A stretch of DNA of 64,000 nt from Udeniomyces pyricola. Its lineage: Eukaryota; Basidiomycota; Tremellomycetes; Cystofilobasidiales; Mrakiaceae. Shown in pieces: positions 1-11,746 of this stretch (positions are counted from its first letter, which is position 1; each line of letters opens with the position of its first letter). The notes below the pieces were generated by a model, which had not been told where the DNA came from, made no database searches, and was given only the letters and a program-made list of their open reading frames with translations. The translations under genes were made by a program, and so were the position numbers. The stretch spans positions 779,142 to 843,141 of the forward strand of contig BCIK01000005.1 of NCBI GenBank assembly GCA_039545295.1, read 5' to 3'.

Positions 1-1565
1 GGCTGACAAGATTATCGAAGGAGATTGCCATTGGCATGAAGGATGAAGGAGGTCGAGGGCGAGGAGCAGCAAGTGCCTTGGTCGGAGGCGAGGGCGTTCG
101 TCGTTTGCGGCAGTCCGCTGCGAGAGCAAACGGTTTCGACAGTGGCGGGCGAGCGTGAGACGGTGACATGTACAGGACGGAGTCGGAATCGTCCGAGTCA
201 TCCATAAGCTCGATCGGAGCTAGGCAAGAGAAAGGGGTGATGAGCGAGGCCGAAGGATGAGCTGGATCCGATGCAGGCGTCGAAGGATGAGAGCCCGACG
301 TTGCGGGCGAGGTTACTAGCGATGACGGAGAGGAGGGCGAGAGCTCGTTGACGAAACACTGATGCAAGTGATATCAGAGCAGTATTTTCTCAGCATGTAT
401 ACCAACAAGAAACTGTCGCGTCACAACGAATTCGAACTGGACATACCTCGGAGTCGTGGCGTTTCCGACTGTTGTCAGGACGAATTCCTGCCTTGGGGTG
501 ATTGGCCCGCCAAGTCTGACGTGCGGCCTGTGTATGAGCCAAGACGTCGTGAGTGCTTGATGGCCGTCCTTGAGAGTGGCCATCGACTCGTATGCTGTCT
601 GACATGACGAGATTTTTGCTGCCACTCGTTGTAGGCTGTGAATTGGCGTTAAGATTAGAGCTATGTGACTGGCCGACCCGGACAATGGGGCCAGGGCCGT
701 TAAACGGAAGTTGCTCCCTCTGCTTCCCCTTTTGCTCCGTCGTCCACCGACTACCGGAGGCCACTTTCACAGAGTCCGGGGATCCTGGCACGAGTCCGAC
801 ATACGCAAAGGAGAGCTTATTGCCGGGAGGAGGCGACGCGCCAGCCGAGATGGTGCCGTCGGTCTCGGACCATGGCCGAAGAGAGGATGAGCTTGGAAGA
901 TTGTCGGGTTGATGCAGAGTCTCATGAATGGACTGACTGGGAGAGTGCGGGTGAGAGTACGGTATACTGGAAGATGTGACTCGTGTTGGACGACAAGGGT
1001 GTGAGATTGAGAGGGCAGAGGTGTTGGAAGCGGAAGGGGCCGAAGTGGAAAGGTTCGAGAGGCAGAGACGTGTGGGCAGAGCGTTGTTGGGTGGGGAATT
1101 GGTGGGAGTGCGGCCAAGGGGGGTGTTGTTTCCAGGTGGTCTCGCCAGGGGTTTAGTCGTCTGTTGAGCCGTGGTCCGTGGCGGACTGACACCGGTCGTC
1201 GACATGGGCGTCTTGGTCATTTTTGGGATGGTGGGAGCTCCCTTGAGTTGGGCTGAATCGGAAGGGGGGCGAGTCAGGAAGGATCGAGAGCGATTCCTTT
1301 CTACCTTCCCTTCTCGTTCCAAGTCGGACTGCTGCTGGCTGGGCTGCGAGTCGCCAGGATCTTTGCGATGTCCCTCGGCCACCTTGACAGTCCCTTGGCT
1401 GAGGCGCCGCTCTGGAGCGAGCGACGGAACACCAGACTCGAGCCGTCGCGTCGACGGTGGCACGTCGCCACTCTTGGGACTGAAACCCAACGGGGGGACG
1501 GCCGTCGGCGAGGGAATGCAGTGAGGATACCCGTCGCAACTCTTGTCAGCTGGTGATCCCTTCAT
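1..1565 (-). CDS. Ser/Pro-rich protein of unknown function, C-terminus off the left edge
   Basis: I do not recognise this gene. Two exons are supported, 1565-447 and 358-1. They are joined by an 88-base intron (GTATGT donor at 446, CAG acceptor ending at 359) that keeps phase 0, and the downstream exon stays open to the window edge. The visible product is about 490 residues of low-complexity sequence rich in Ser, Pro and Thr, with a basic CRKRR stretch near position 455 that could act in nuclear import. No folded domain is evident. The first in-frame ATG is at 1565. The frame is open further upstream to about 1643 and is preceded by a very pyrimidine-rich stretch on the coding strand, so an upstream exon carrying the true start is possible. 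A regulatory protein such as a transcription factor is conceivable but nothing in the sequence proves it. Confidence 0.55.
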
Positions 1566-2252
1566 GGCATGGGGTAGCGGAGGGTTTAGCGAGCCAGTGA
1601 GGCTGAGAAGGGAGCGATGCGGGGGCGAAGGAGACTTCGACAAGAGTTATGGTGTGTTGTAAGGTGGGTCCAAAGGAAGAAGATGGAGAGGAAGAAGGAT
1701 AGGACGGAAAGAGGAGAAGGGGGGGGGAGGGGAGGGGGGGGGGGTTGAGGATGGGGCGACGGATGAGGAAGGCACTGGTGGATACCAGCTGTGACTTGAC
1801 GGAAAGAGACAGGAAGAGTATGAGGGAGGGAACAAGGACAGAGAGGACGGAAATGGGTGCAAGAGACAGGATCGAGGGCGGGAAAGAAGCGTCGAGGAGT
1901 GACGGGGGGAGGAAGCAGCCAAGCAGAACAGGAGGACAGAGGGAGGGAACAAGAAACCGGCTGGCCGCAACGGCAAAGCTCAAAAGGACAAGGGAGACTT
2001 TGCTCCAACCAACCCATTCATCACCCCTCACCCGTCACCGGCCACCGGCCACCGACCGCGCAATAGGCACTCGATCAGATCATAATATAACATCATCATC
2101 CCACACGCCTCATCTATTAATCCATAACCATTCAATCAGCTCACCACCCATCGCTTGACTGTCCAGTATCCACATGGCCCAGCCACACCGCCAATCCTTT
2201 ACTTCTCACCATCAACAACCTCACCCGTCATCCCCAACCATCAAACCAACAT
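1566..2252. other. intergenic: leader of the left-edge gene and 3' flank of ADD66
   Basis: No convincing gene. Positions 1650-2020 are strongly purine-rich on the plus strand (CT-rich on the minus strand), including a G run near 1720-1744. This fits the transcribed leader or an intron of the minus-strand gene to the left. Positions 2030-2250 hold C- and A-rich sequence beyond the stop codon of the proteasome chaperone gene. Confidence 0.5.
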
Positions 2253-3516
2253 CTAGCTAAACTCCATCTCCGCTCGACGCACGTCCCCCTGACCTCCCCC
2301 ATACCCAGCCCATGACCCAGGCTCCTGCCATCCTCCACTGCCCGCCCTCTCCACGCCCAAGTCCAATACGAGATCAGCCACTTTGGCCATCTCGAGCGCA
2401 TCCTCTCGGTTTTCGCCCTCGAGCACGAAGCCCAGCACGACTCCGATAGGGAGAACCGTCTGATGCTGCTGCTGAGAAGCCGACGGCTTGGCGTCGTCTC
2501 CTTCCGTCGACGCCAACGGGGAGTGAAGCGAAAGCAAAAGAGGGGACAGGATTCCTGATCCAGGAAGCGATGGCAAGAGGGGCTGAGACTCAGACGAAGG
2601 AGGTGCCTCGTCCATGTACGGGTTCTGTTCGGGTGCCCCGGCCGCGTAAGGCGGAATCGACGCGTCAAGGTTGGGGAACGGGATCGAAATCACCGAGGGC
2701 AAAGGAAGATGATGATGCTTGGAGTCGCTGCAAGTCGCCATGCAGCATGAAAAAAAGGTCTCCACTGTCAGATTCGGATCGAATGTAAACAGGAGCAATC
2801 GCCGTCTGCACAAGTAGCGATGCCTGTTGGAGAGTGGAGGAAAAGGTGAACGCACGTCGTGAGGTTGTCGGTCCGAGAAGCGGCGTCCAACGAGCAGAGG
2901 ATGAGCATCTTTTCAAACGCAACCTCTTGGATCCAACTCGTCAACTTCTTGAGGAATCCAGCTCGCTTGCTCTGGAGTGGACAATCAGGCATTCCGATCA
3001 GATAAGAAGCGAAGCAGAGTTCGAGATGAGCATGGCTCAAGGCGATCGTTCTCTCCCCCCTCGCGAATCTACGTCGGACGCGGCAGCTAGATATCTTACT
3101 TTGAGAACAGGCGACCGCTGCTGAATCCAGTACACGCCTGTGTCATAGTCACCGAGCTGTCCAAAGACCTCAAGGGCGGTGACGACGCCGCCGTTCTCTC
3201 GTTGGTGGTCCTCCTCTTCGAGGCCGCCCACAAAGGGGATGAGGTCTTCCGAGTTGAGATAGCCGACGCGGCGAAGTCCAGGCAGGGTGGCAATGACGAG
3301 ATCGACCGTCAGTTGGGGGACGTTCCCCGTCCTGAAGGTGAGATGGTAGAATGGAGAAGCATCGCGTAAGTTTCAGTTCAATCTGGGACAGATAGTAACA
3401 GAGATGGAAGGTGACGCGATGTGAACGTACGAGACGATGGGCACGACGAGCGTCGACGCTCGGAACTTGGCAGGGTCAAAGCCATTGGCAGGGGTGAAGA
3501 AAGGCTCGGATGACAT
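2253..3516 (-). CDS. ADD66: proteasome assembly chaperone 2 (ADD66/PSMG2 family)
   Basis: Four exons: 3516-3431, 3331-3100, 2971-2856 and 2805-2253. An acceptor at 2824 (exon from 2823) keeps the same frame and would add six residues. The product is about 328 residues. The N-terminus matches the PSMG2 signature: a start with FDPAKF and STLVVPIVS, then TGNVPQLTVDLVIATL and GYLNSEDLIPFVG. A central stretch gives LTSWIQ and KMLILCSLDAASRTDN, and near the C-terminus a VLPIGVVLGFVLEGENREDALEMA-like helix matches the family's closing segment. PSMG2 proteins pair with PSMG1 to scaffold the alpha ring of the 20S proteasome. An acidic, Ser/Pro-rich insertion separates the core from the C-terminal helix. 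The gene is divergent from DUS2 across 469 bases. Identity rests on motif and order, and I am fairly sure of it. Confidence 0.85.
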
Positions 3517-3985
3517 GGTTGTAGCGGATGTAGGTGAGTAAGGAACTGGTGAAGTTGAATGTGGTTGTTGTCACTTGGAGGTATATATGGTGATAGGCGG
3601 ATGGAAAGACAGCAGGATTCATATCCATCTTGAGCAACTGCAGCCACCCAATCGACCATGGTCGCCGCAGATGACGCAGGCACTGGTCCGATCGAGTCGA
3701 CACGTCGACATCGTCGGCAACGACGTATAACGTACCTACAGCGACGTGTATGTAGCATATTGTAGCTTGCATGCAGCGCCTAGATTGATATCGTGTAAGA
3801 TTGATTCTACTAACCTATAAAAGTAATAGTACAGTACATACACATATTTGATACAAAAATGAAAGCAAAGGATAATTGTGGTTGAATATCATGATATATT
3901 CATCATATATATGATATTATTAGAACATTCATCTACAGCTTGTAACCCTCTTAGGAATTCCATCAGTTTCCCTCTTTCCCTCCTG
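3517..3985. promoter_or_regulatory. divergent promoter between ADD66 and DUS2
   Basis: This 469-base gap separates two genes that diverge. The half nearest DUS2 (about 3790-3920) is markedly AT-rich, with several TATAT stretches near 3895-3915, in a neighbourhood that is otherwise GC-rich. That composition fits a shared promoter. No specific factor site is asserted. Confidence 0.5.
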
Positions 3986-6255
3986 ATGCTCACCACCTCG
4001 CCTATCCAACTCGTTAAACTCCTTCGACTCCGCGTCGCCCCCCTCGGTCGTTCTGCTTCGCTCAACCGTCCACCCATCCCAGTTCGAGACCTCTCCCCTA
4101 CCTTTATCCAGTCTTATTTCTCCCATCGTTCCTTGCATACGTCCCCCGTCTCCGTCATGGCCAAGAAACACTCCCGCAACGCACCCCCTCCCCACTCGCC
4201 CACCGCGTCCAAAAAGCTCAAGATCGAACACGGCAATGCCCGCTCCGAAACGAGGATCGCCCTCCCTTTCACCGAAGCGCTCGAGCAGGCCAAAGTTGAT
4301 GGTCGAGGCGTCGGCACCAAGACGACGTTGGATTATCGAGGCAAAGCTTGTTTGGCTCCCATGGTCCGAAGTGGAACGTTACCGTGTCGATTGCTTAGCT
4401 TGATGTATGGCTGGTAAGTCGCCTCTTCAGTTTCTCTGCCTTAGATATACCTTCAACGCAGTCGTTCAGGCGTTTGACGATCGTTTTTTTTTTCGTGTAT
4501 TTTTCTTGGGGGGTGTGAACAGCGATCTCGTTTGGGGGCCTGAGACGGTTGACAAATCCATCTGCAACGCTCGTCGAGTTGTTGACGGTACGTGATAACT
4601 CATCAAAGTTCGAGTGTACCCTACCCAGTTTCTTAGTTTGAATTCACGTGTACTTACTGGTTTCAACCAACGCCCCTCCTCCTCCCCCCCCCCCCCTTAA
4701 TTCCAATCGGGTCTTTTCTTCTTTACATTTCTGTCGTACCACATGCTCTCTTGTTCACCACGACGCAGAGCGAACTGGGTTGATCGACTACATCCGAACT
4801 GACAAATCCATTTGGTGGACCCATCCCCTCGAGAAACCCTACCTCATCTTCCAACTCGGCTCGGCCGACCCAAAGTACGCGCTCGAAGCCGCATTGACCG
4901 TCCAAGACGACGTCTCCGGGATCGATCTCAACTGCGGGTGTCCCAAACCGTTCTCGACCCATAACGGAGCCGGGGCCGCCTTGCTCTACACGCCGGATCT
5001 GCTGTGCGAGATCCTGGAGACGCTCGTCGCCAACTTGTACGTCCCGGTAAGCTGCAAGATTCGCTTGCTCGAGGATCAGGAGGATACGAAGCGGTTGGTC
5101 GAGAGGATTTGTGGGACGGGTATCCAGTGTTTGACGATCCATGCGAGGACGAGGGATATGAGGAGTCGGGAACGGGCGTTGATGGAGCGGTTGAGGGATC
5201 TGGTCGAGATTGCGACGCGGTTTGGGATCCCGGTCGTGGCGAATGGGGATGTCGGAGGGATGTGGGACTTTGAAAAGATCAAGGAAATGACAGGTGAGTC
5301 GAGCCATGCAGAACGAGCACGAATGAGGGAACGAGGGATTCTTTTTATGCATTCGGGAGCACGTTATGCACCAATTCTTTCGGACGTGGATACCTTTATG
5401 CTGGAAACCCTTGATGACTGACTGTCCGTGGTCCATGGCGTACCTCTAGGTGTATCATCCATCATGATTGCCCGAGCGGCCGAATCCAACCCCTCGTGTT
5501 TCCTTCCGGATCAGGCCCTTGATACGACGACGGTCGTCATCCCTCAACTTCTCCGACTGGTCCGTACAGATGCTTTTCTTTCACATCTTGCTCCTTCTCT
5601 TTCTCGTTTTTGGAATCGAGTCTCTCCGATAGTTTGCTCTTTCTTGGGAATTCCTCAGATCAAACCTCTTATTGATATCACTGCGGAATGGGCTTCGTTT
5701 CGTTTGTCTTCTTTTTTTTGGGGGGTTGCGCAGGCTTCCCACTTCAACAACCCCATCGGCAACACCAAACACTACATCGGCCAATTCCATCCTTCGCCCT
5801 CTCACATCGCCTCGACCTCGACCTCAGCTGTGACGTACACGAAAGCCGAGGCGGCTGCCCTTCGCGTGACGGCGAACAAGTGCCGGACGTACGCTGACAT
5901 GGCGGCCGTCTTTGGCGTCACGCTCGGGGACGAGGAGGATCTTGTTAATGGGGGAGGAGTGAGTGCGGTTGGAGAAGATGCCTTGCGGGACGTCGAGCGA
6001 GGGATTGAGAAGAGGAAGGAACAGAGGGAGAGGGGTGTTTGGGCGTTGGGAGGGGAGGAGGAGAAGAGGTTGGTCGAGGAACGAGGGGTGCCTAAGGGAG
6101 AAGAGGAGGAAGATGATGAGAGGATGTCGACGCTGGCGTCAGAAGGACTCGAACAGCCGTCGATGGAACGAGAAGGAGCTAGTGTCGAAGAGGGACAGGG
6201 ATCATCGCATGATCAGGTGGAGGCGGCCCAGGCCGTTGAGAGAAATACAGCTTGA
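3986..6255 (+). CDS. DUS2: tRNA-dihydrouridine(20) synthase, DUS2/Smm1 family
   Basis: Five exons: 3986-4413, 4523-4587, 4769-5293, 5450-5559 and 5734-6255; about 549 residues. The enzyme reduces uridine 20 in the tRNA D-loop using FMN and NADPH. The TIM-barrel core is clear: LAPMVRSGTLPCRLL, then FQLGSADP, GIDLNCGCPKPFSTHNGAGAALL (catalytic Cys of the NCGCPK motif), SCKIRLL, CLTIHARTRDMR, IPVVANGDV and SSIMIARAAESNP. The final exon carries the NTKHYIGQF segment of the Dus2 branch and then a long acidic, Glu-rich tail. There are two in-frame starts. ATG 3986 gives an Arg/Ser-rich, nearly acid-free N-terminus resembling a mitochondrial presequence, and ATG 4157 begins MAKKHS with a lysine-rich cytosolic-type start (492 residues). 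Donor 5560 is the unusual GTCCGT, and this last 174-base intron is itself open in frame. Confidence 0.9.
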
Positions 6256-6963
6256 TCTCAATGAAGATTTTTCTCGAATTTGTTTTTGCTTGCGGCGTTG
6301 TTTTCTAGGTTTGCAGGTTGCATAAGCGATGTAGAACATGGCCTCCTCTCTGATATCTTTGTGGGTGTTTTGAACTAATAGATGAAAGTCCCATGTGCAC
6401 TATCCTGATGCGCTGATCGATGTTAATTTAGACGCGTACAATGTTTGCCTTCATTGATTAGCTTGTTTCTTTTCACACTCTCCTCCCGTGAAATTCGATT
6501 GTCATGCAATTACGCGTGCGATTGGGTGACGGCAGACGAGCTCACCGGATGAGACACTTGGAAGTAACACTACTGCACCTACCATTCACACACACACACT
6601 CACAAATGCATCGCGCTAGGTATACCTCGATGAAGCATGTCGAAAATCGAAAGAACTAGTTTAGGAAAAGAAAGCCATGCATCATGGTCGACATCCCAGG
6701 AAACGAATGAAAGAACAGACCAAGCCAAACCAAACCAACCAGACAAGAACGAAAAGAAGAAAGAAGGAAAAGAAGGAAAAAAGCAGCCAAAAAAGAGAGA
6801 CAGAAAGTATTAATTGAAAAAAAAAAAAAGAAAGGGATGAGGGAAGGGGGGATCGGACGAGCCGGGGAGAGGAAAGGTTTTTGAAAGAGATAGTAGTCAT
6901 CTTAGATGTATATATATCATCCATCTATCTGTTTCTCCTCTTTTTGTTTTCTCCTTCTTCTTC
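6256..6963. other. intergenic: convergent 3' flanks of DUS2 and TRM1
   Basis: No gene seen. The stretch contains a short CA-type microsatellite at about 6586-6603, an A-rich run near 6819-6831 and GA/CT-rich sequence towards TRM1. Both flanking genes end here, so it probably holds two 3' untranslated regions. Confidence 0.5.
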
Positions 6964-9900
6964 TTAGAGGTTCATAGCGGCCTCTTCCTCGTCTCCTTGA
7001 ATGTCTTCTTGTTGCTCGCTTGCTTTCCTCTGCTTTTGTTCCCCCGGGTGAGAGAGTGCGCACGAACGAGAGTGGAAGAGGAGGCAAAGATAGAAAGAAA
7101 ACAAAGTAGGAAAGAAAGCAAAAAAAAAAAAAACCATAAGTAAGACCGAATCAACCACAGCAATCAGTCAGACTGTTTTTTTTGTGTTGATTTTTCTTTT
7201 GCTGGCCTCTTTCCCTTAGATGGGAGTGAACATCTCGAAAGAACTCACCTTCTTACTTCCCTCAGCTGGCACTGTCGTCGATGCCTTATTCTTTGCCCTT
7301 CCAGCCGGTCCCCAGTTCGGCGTCGGGTTCGTCTGGTACCTCACCAACTTCGTCCGACTAATATGCTTGTTGAGCTCCGGGTGGAGGTCGAATTTGATGT
7401 CGTGCGTGATGGGGAGGGCGACCAATCGGGCGGCGGGGGAGTTTTCTTTGAGACGAGAAGCGTTGATGGGGGCTTTGTCGCGAATGTACGCTCGGAAGAT
7501 GTCGTGGACGAATTCAATTGGGGCCTGGATAGTTTGTTTGTTTGTTTGTTCGTTTTGTGTGGAGAAGGGCAAGAGAAGAGAAGGGGGAAAAGAGAAGCAT
7601 GCGGAAAGAGCGACGAGTTTGAGTGGACGAGGAAGATTTCCTGAACGAGAAACAGGCAGAAAGAGAGGCAGAGAGGCAGGGGGAAAGGGAGGGGGGGGGG
7701 AAAGAGAAGAGGGTTGACTTACATCGGTCTTGAGCGCTCCGGCCGACGCGTGCGTCCGCGAAACATTGTAGCCTCCGTTCAGGATTGCAGATCTATTCAA
7801 AACAAGAGTTCAAGTGGACATATCAACAAAAAAAAACGGAAAGAAGGGAAAGAGGAAGGGAGGGGAAAGAAGGGGTATCAGTTCGAGTAACGCTACCTCT
7901 AAGCTTGACTTGCAAGGCCAAGAACGGAAAAAGACAGGGTTCAGAAAAGAGAGCTGAGCCGACTTACCCGACGTCGTTGAGCGACGGGCATTGGCAATGG
8001 AAAAGTCCAGAGATGTAGCTCGGGTCAAAGTAAAAGGGCGCCAAGAGCTCCTGAGAAGACGTAAGATCGTACGGGAATAGAATGAACACAAGGCGAAAAC
8101 AGAGGAAGAGTAAGATTGATTGTGAGTATGAATCGGTCAGAAAGCGCAGGGTCTCCCAAGAGAGCGTTCCGACAACAGAGACAAAAACTCCGGCAATTGA
8201 AATCAAGAGACCAAGAAAATTAAAGAGAGGCCCAGAAAAAGAAAAAGGAAGAAGGAAACAGGATAATCTATTCTTTTCAAACGTAACGGACCTCTTTAGC
8301 TAGCGAAAGCATACCCTTCATTCGAGGGACCGTTCCAAAGTTAGCCTCGTTCTTGGCGAGATGGTCGAGGCATCGATCGACGAAGGGGCGGTCGTGCAAC
8401 GGGCCAAGCCACATGGGTCCAGCGAGCTAGACAGGATTGAGTGGGCCGGTAGAGAGAAACAACAACAACAAGACAGGATGAAGAAAAGGTCAGGAATAAG
8501 GAGGTAGGGGTACAACCAGACAAGAAATAGATGCAAGTATCTCGTGCCTTCCATTCCGACTTCTCTTTCACCTCATCCATTCGTCGTACTTCTTCGGACC
8601 TCCCCTGTATCCCATTTCAAAGACAAGTGACTCACATGATGGGTGCCTCCACATTGAACACATCTCTGATCGACGGGCGCGGCCGCGACGTTCTTGTACT
8701 GGTAATTGATGCCCTTGCCCTTGTCGACCTCGAGGACTTTCCCGAATGGTTGCGGGATCGCGTTTTGGCAGCCATGGCAGACGTAGACCGTACCGGCTTT
8801 GCTGTTTGTTTGTATCAATGTAAAGTGGAAGATGGGAAAGGGACACGTGAGAGAAGGGTCAGCGAGACGGAACAGAGAAGGAGGAGGCTCTGAGTGTGTG
8901 CTCGAGCAAATGAATGCCAGATAATCGGGCAACAAAGACCCTGAGCAGAGGGTGAAGGGGACGTAAGAAGCCAACGTACGAGAATGACCTCTTGACCTCG
9001 AGCGGGGACGAGTACACTCGGAAGAAGACTCGAATGTAGAAATCGATGGAGAGCGAGAGCATAGGGACGATGTATCGACCGTATCGAGCGGCGATGGTGT
9101 TGAAGGAGTTGAGAAGGAGTCGGAGAGCCTGCACATCCACAGGAGCCATGGAAAGAGTAAGGAAGATGTGAGTCTGTCGTTGTTCCTATAGTTCTCCTGA
9201 GGAACCCTATATCCAAGCTGTAGATGCTGGGATGAAAGGGAAGAGAAATAGAAACTCACGACTTCGTGAGAGTACTCGGCTTTGATGGAGACACCACCGT
9301 AATTAGCGAAGCTGTTGATCCAAGGGTGAATTTGAGCAACACACACACACACATACGCATACGCACGGACGAAAGAACAAAAGACCTATAGCTGGAAAGA
9401 GAGGACTGACCATTTCTCGGGGTAGTTGTGGCCAGCAGCAACGGCCATGTCCGTGCACGTCACAGCCAAAAGGCCTTTTGAATAGCATCAAACAAATCAG
9501 AAACAGATACAAACACAGACCCAGACAGCGGCGTGGCACGATGACAAAGTATCAGTCAATCAGTACCGCCAAAACCAGCAACGTCAAGAGTCTCCCCTTT
9601 TGTCTCTTACTCACCTCCGTCGGCGCAGGACTGGATGGCAGCGTCCATGAAAGGAGCGGCGGTACCGTAAGGGTCAAGATCAACGCAGTCGACCTGGTTC
9701 ACTCGGTGATTGTACATGAGCGTGCTGAACGAAGTCATAGTCCCAGCATTTTGAGCATAGGAAAGACGCGTCAGTCTAGGGTTTGACCACAACGATTTGC
9801 CCTCCAATCTCGTCTGCGTCTCGTGAGTGAATGCAAAGAGGGATGGGACTTACCAGGCATCGCCTTCGTTAACTCTGACCTTACCCTGCCAGTCTGCCTC

Positions 9901-11173
9901 AGCCGCCTCTCGCTCACGCTTGCTCAAGAATGCCGACGTCGAAGGCTTCGTTGATGCGGCATCGACGCCGTTGAACGCGACGTTGGTCCTCATGGCCTCA
10001 GCCGCCGTCGGAGAAAGATCGTTGGCGATAACATACCTGTATCAATCCCATCATCAAAGCAGTAACAGAGAAGAGGGAGTGAGTGTGAGTGTGTGATAGG
10101 GACAAAAGAGAAAGACAGAAATGACCCCAGAACAGAAATCAGAGCACGAAAGGGAAACGTACTTGACGCCTTCAATCTCTTTCGCGAAACGGATAGCCCG
10201 CAGTCCGGTTGCCGAGAGCGCCTCAAGGATGACAAATTCGCGTGGAATATACTAATCATGACAGACAGTCATTTCCGAGGAAGGAAAGATGAATGGAGAA
10301 TTAACAGGCTGCTAGAAGTAAACGGAGTCGAGAAGATGCAAGGGATAAAGAAGAGAGAGCGGACCTCGACTGGTGTGAATGGCTTGGCCTCGGTCGAGGC
10401 AGCGGTAGCAGCAGTCGCGTCGGTCACATCGGCTCCAACATCTAATGAATCCATAGGAGCGAAAGAAAGGGTTCAGTCGGTCTAGATCTAGACGGCAGAC
10501 CTGCTAATCCATTCCTCCTCTTACTTTCCAACCACCCAAGGATTCAATCCGGATCCCTTCTTTCGAGCCCCTTTCATATCCCACATACATCCGAAGGCTT
10601 TCCCTTCATAGACTCACCAAGCTTGGCCTTTTTCTCGGCCGGCTCAATGCCTTCTCCTCCCTTCTGAACCCTCTTCTCATACGCGATCCTGGCCTTCTCC
10701 TGTCTCTTGTTCCAATCCTTCCTTCCTTCTTCCTGCCAATCCTTGCCCCATGTCCCAATCACACACGCGCTCAAATCTCGGTTAAACTGCTGGATGGGGT
10801 TGAGGAAAGCGGTGTTATCGTCAGGAAGCAGGATCGTGGTGGATTGCTCGGTGTAAGGGGTAAGACCGGAAGGGATAGGGAAGGCGCCGAGGGTCGAAGC
10901 AGGAGCAGCTGACGTGTCAGCAGCGGATGAGGCAGTGACATCTGGAGTGGAGACAGGTGCAGACATGGTGAATTGACGATGTGAGATGTCGGAAAGATAC
11001 AATGTCGTTGGTGTTGGGTAGTAAGAGTGAGAAGACGACGAAGATGAAGCCGGCGGTAGAGAGTAGGGAAGCTTGGTATGGAGGGTTACGCGAAGAGAGG
11101 AAGCGAGAGACCTGGCAATGAAGGTGTAGGATTTCGTGGAGTAATGAGGAAGTCGAGACGAGACCAGGAGCAT
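6964..11173 (-). CDS. TRM1: tRNA (guanine26-N2)-dimethyltransferase, Trm1
   Basis: Fourteen exons rebuild the enzyme that dimethylates G26 of tRNA with AdoMet. Exons: 11173(10966)-10618, 10441-10365, 10251-10163, 10036-9854, 9724-9615, 9474-9411, 9311-9260, 9128-8980, 8801-8636, 8426-8292, 8050-7968, 7792-7723, 7524-7249 and 7029-6964. Diagnostic segments: [86 protein letters not shown], a Cys pair region (CHGC, then CVQC) and [12 protein letters not shown] near the end. Starting at 10966 gives 622 residues. An in-frame upstream ATG at 11173 adds 69 residues rich in Ser, Arg and Thr with almost no acid, like a mitochondrial presequence. The last exon adds KKRKAS and an acidic tail. Yeast Trm1 is known to serve both nucleus and mitochondria. 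Confidence 0.93.
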
Positions 11174-11746
11174 CCACCGATCGGGATGGTCGACAGTGCG
11201 AGTTGAGGTAAGGAGTAAGACGAGGGAGACGACTAAGGGCGATAGGGACGGAGAGAGCGAGCAGAGAGAAGGAGAAAGTTGAAATTCGGGGGAAACTCGA
11301 GTGAGAACGTCAACTTTCAGTTTATTCGGTTACTCATATATTAGACGGCAATTATTAGACTCAGATATATAATACCCTTTCTTTGCTTTTGATTTACTCA
11401 GATGATACCTCCCGAACATGATCGCGATATGGATGTCTCTATCGTCATATTATATTGAGACCGATTCAGCCATTCGGTCAGATGTCTGATGTGAATATAT
11501 AGATTGTATCACATCTGTTGTATCTATGTTCGCGCGAATTCCCAGCCCCTGCAATCGGCTCTCTGTGAAATCACAAGCCAGGGGATTCGAAAGTAACCTC
11601 ACATGAACTTGCATCATCAACGAGGACATAGTGATCGATTTCAAAACAAGAAGAGAAGTAAAGAAGAAATAAAGCAGACGAGGGATAGAGGGCAAAAAGA
11701 TATGGTTCCTCAGGAATAGGGCGAGGTGCGCGTGGGGGAAACTCTG
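11174..11746. other. intergenic: TRM1 upstream region and phospholipase D 3' flank
   Basis: No gene supported. Around 11320-11470 the sequence is AT-rich with repeated ATAT steps, and GA-rich sequence lies just upstream of TRM1. The short open frames here show no family resemblance. Confidence 0.45.
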
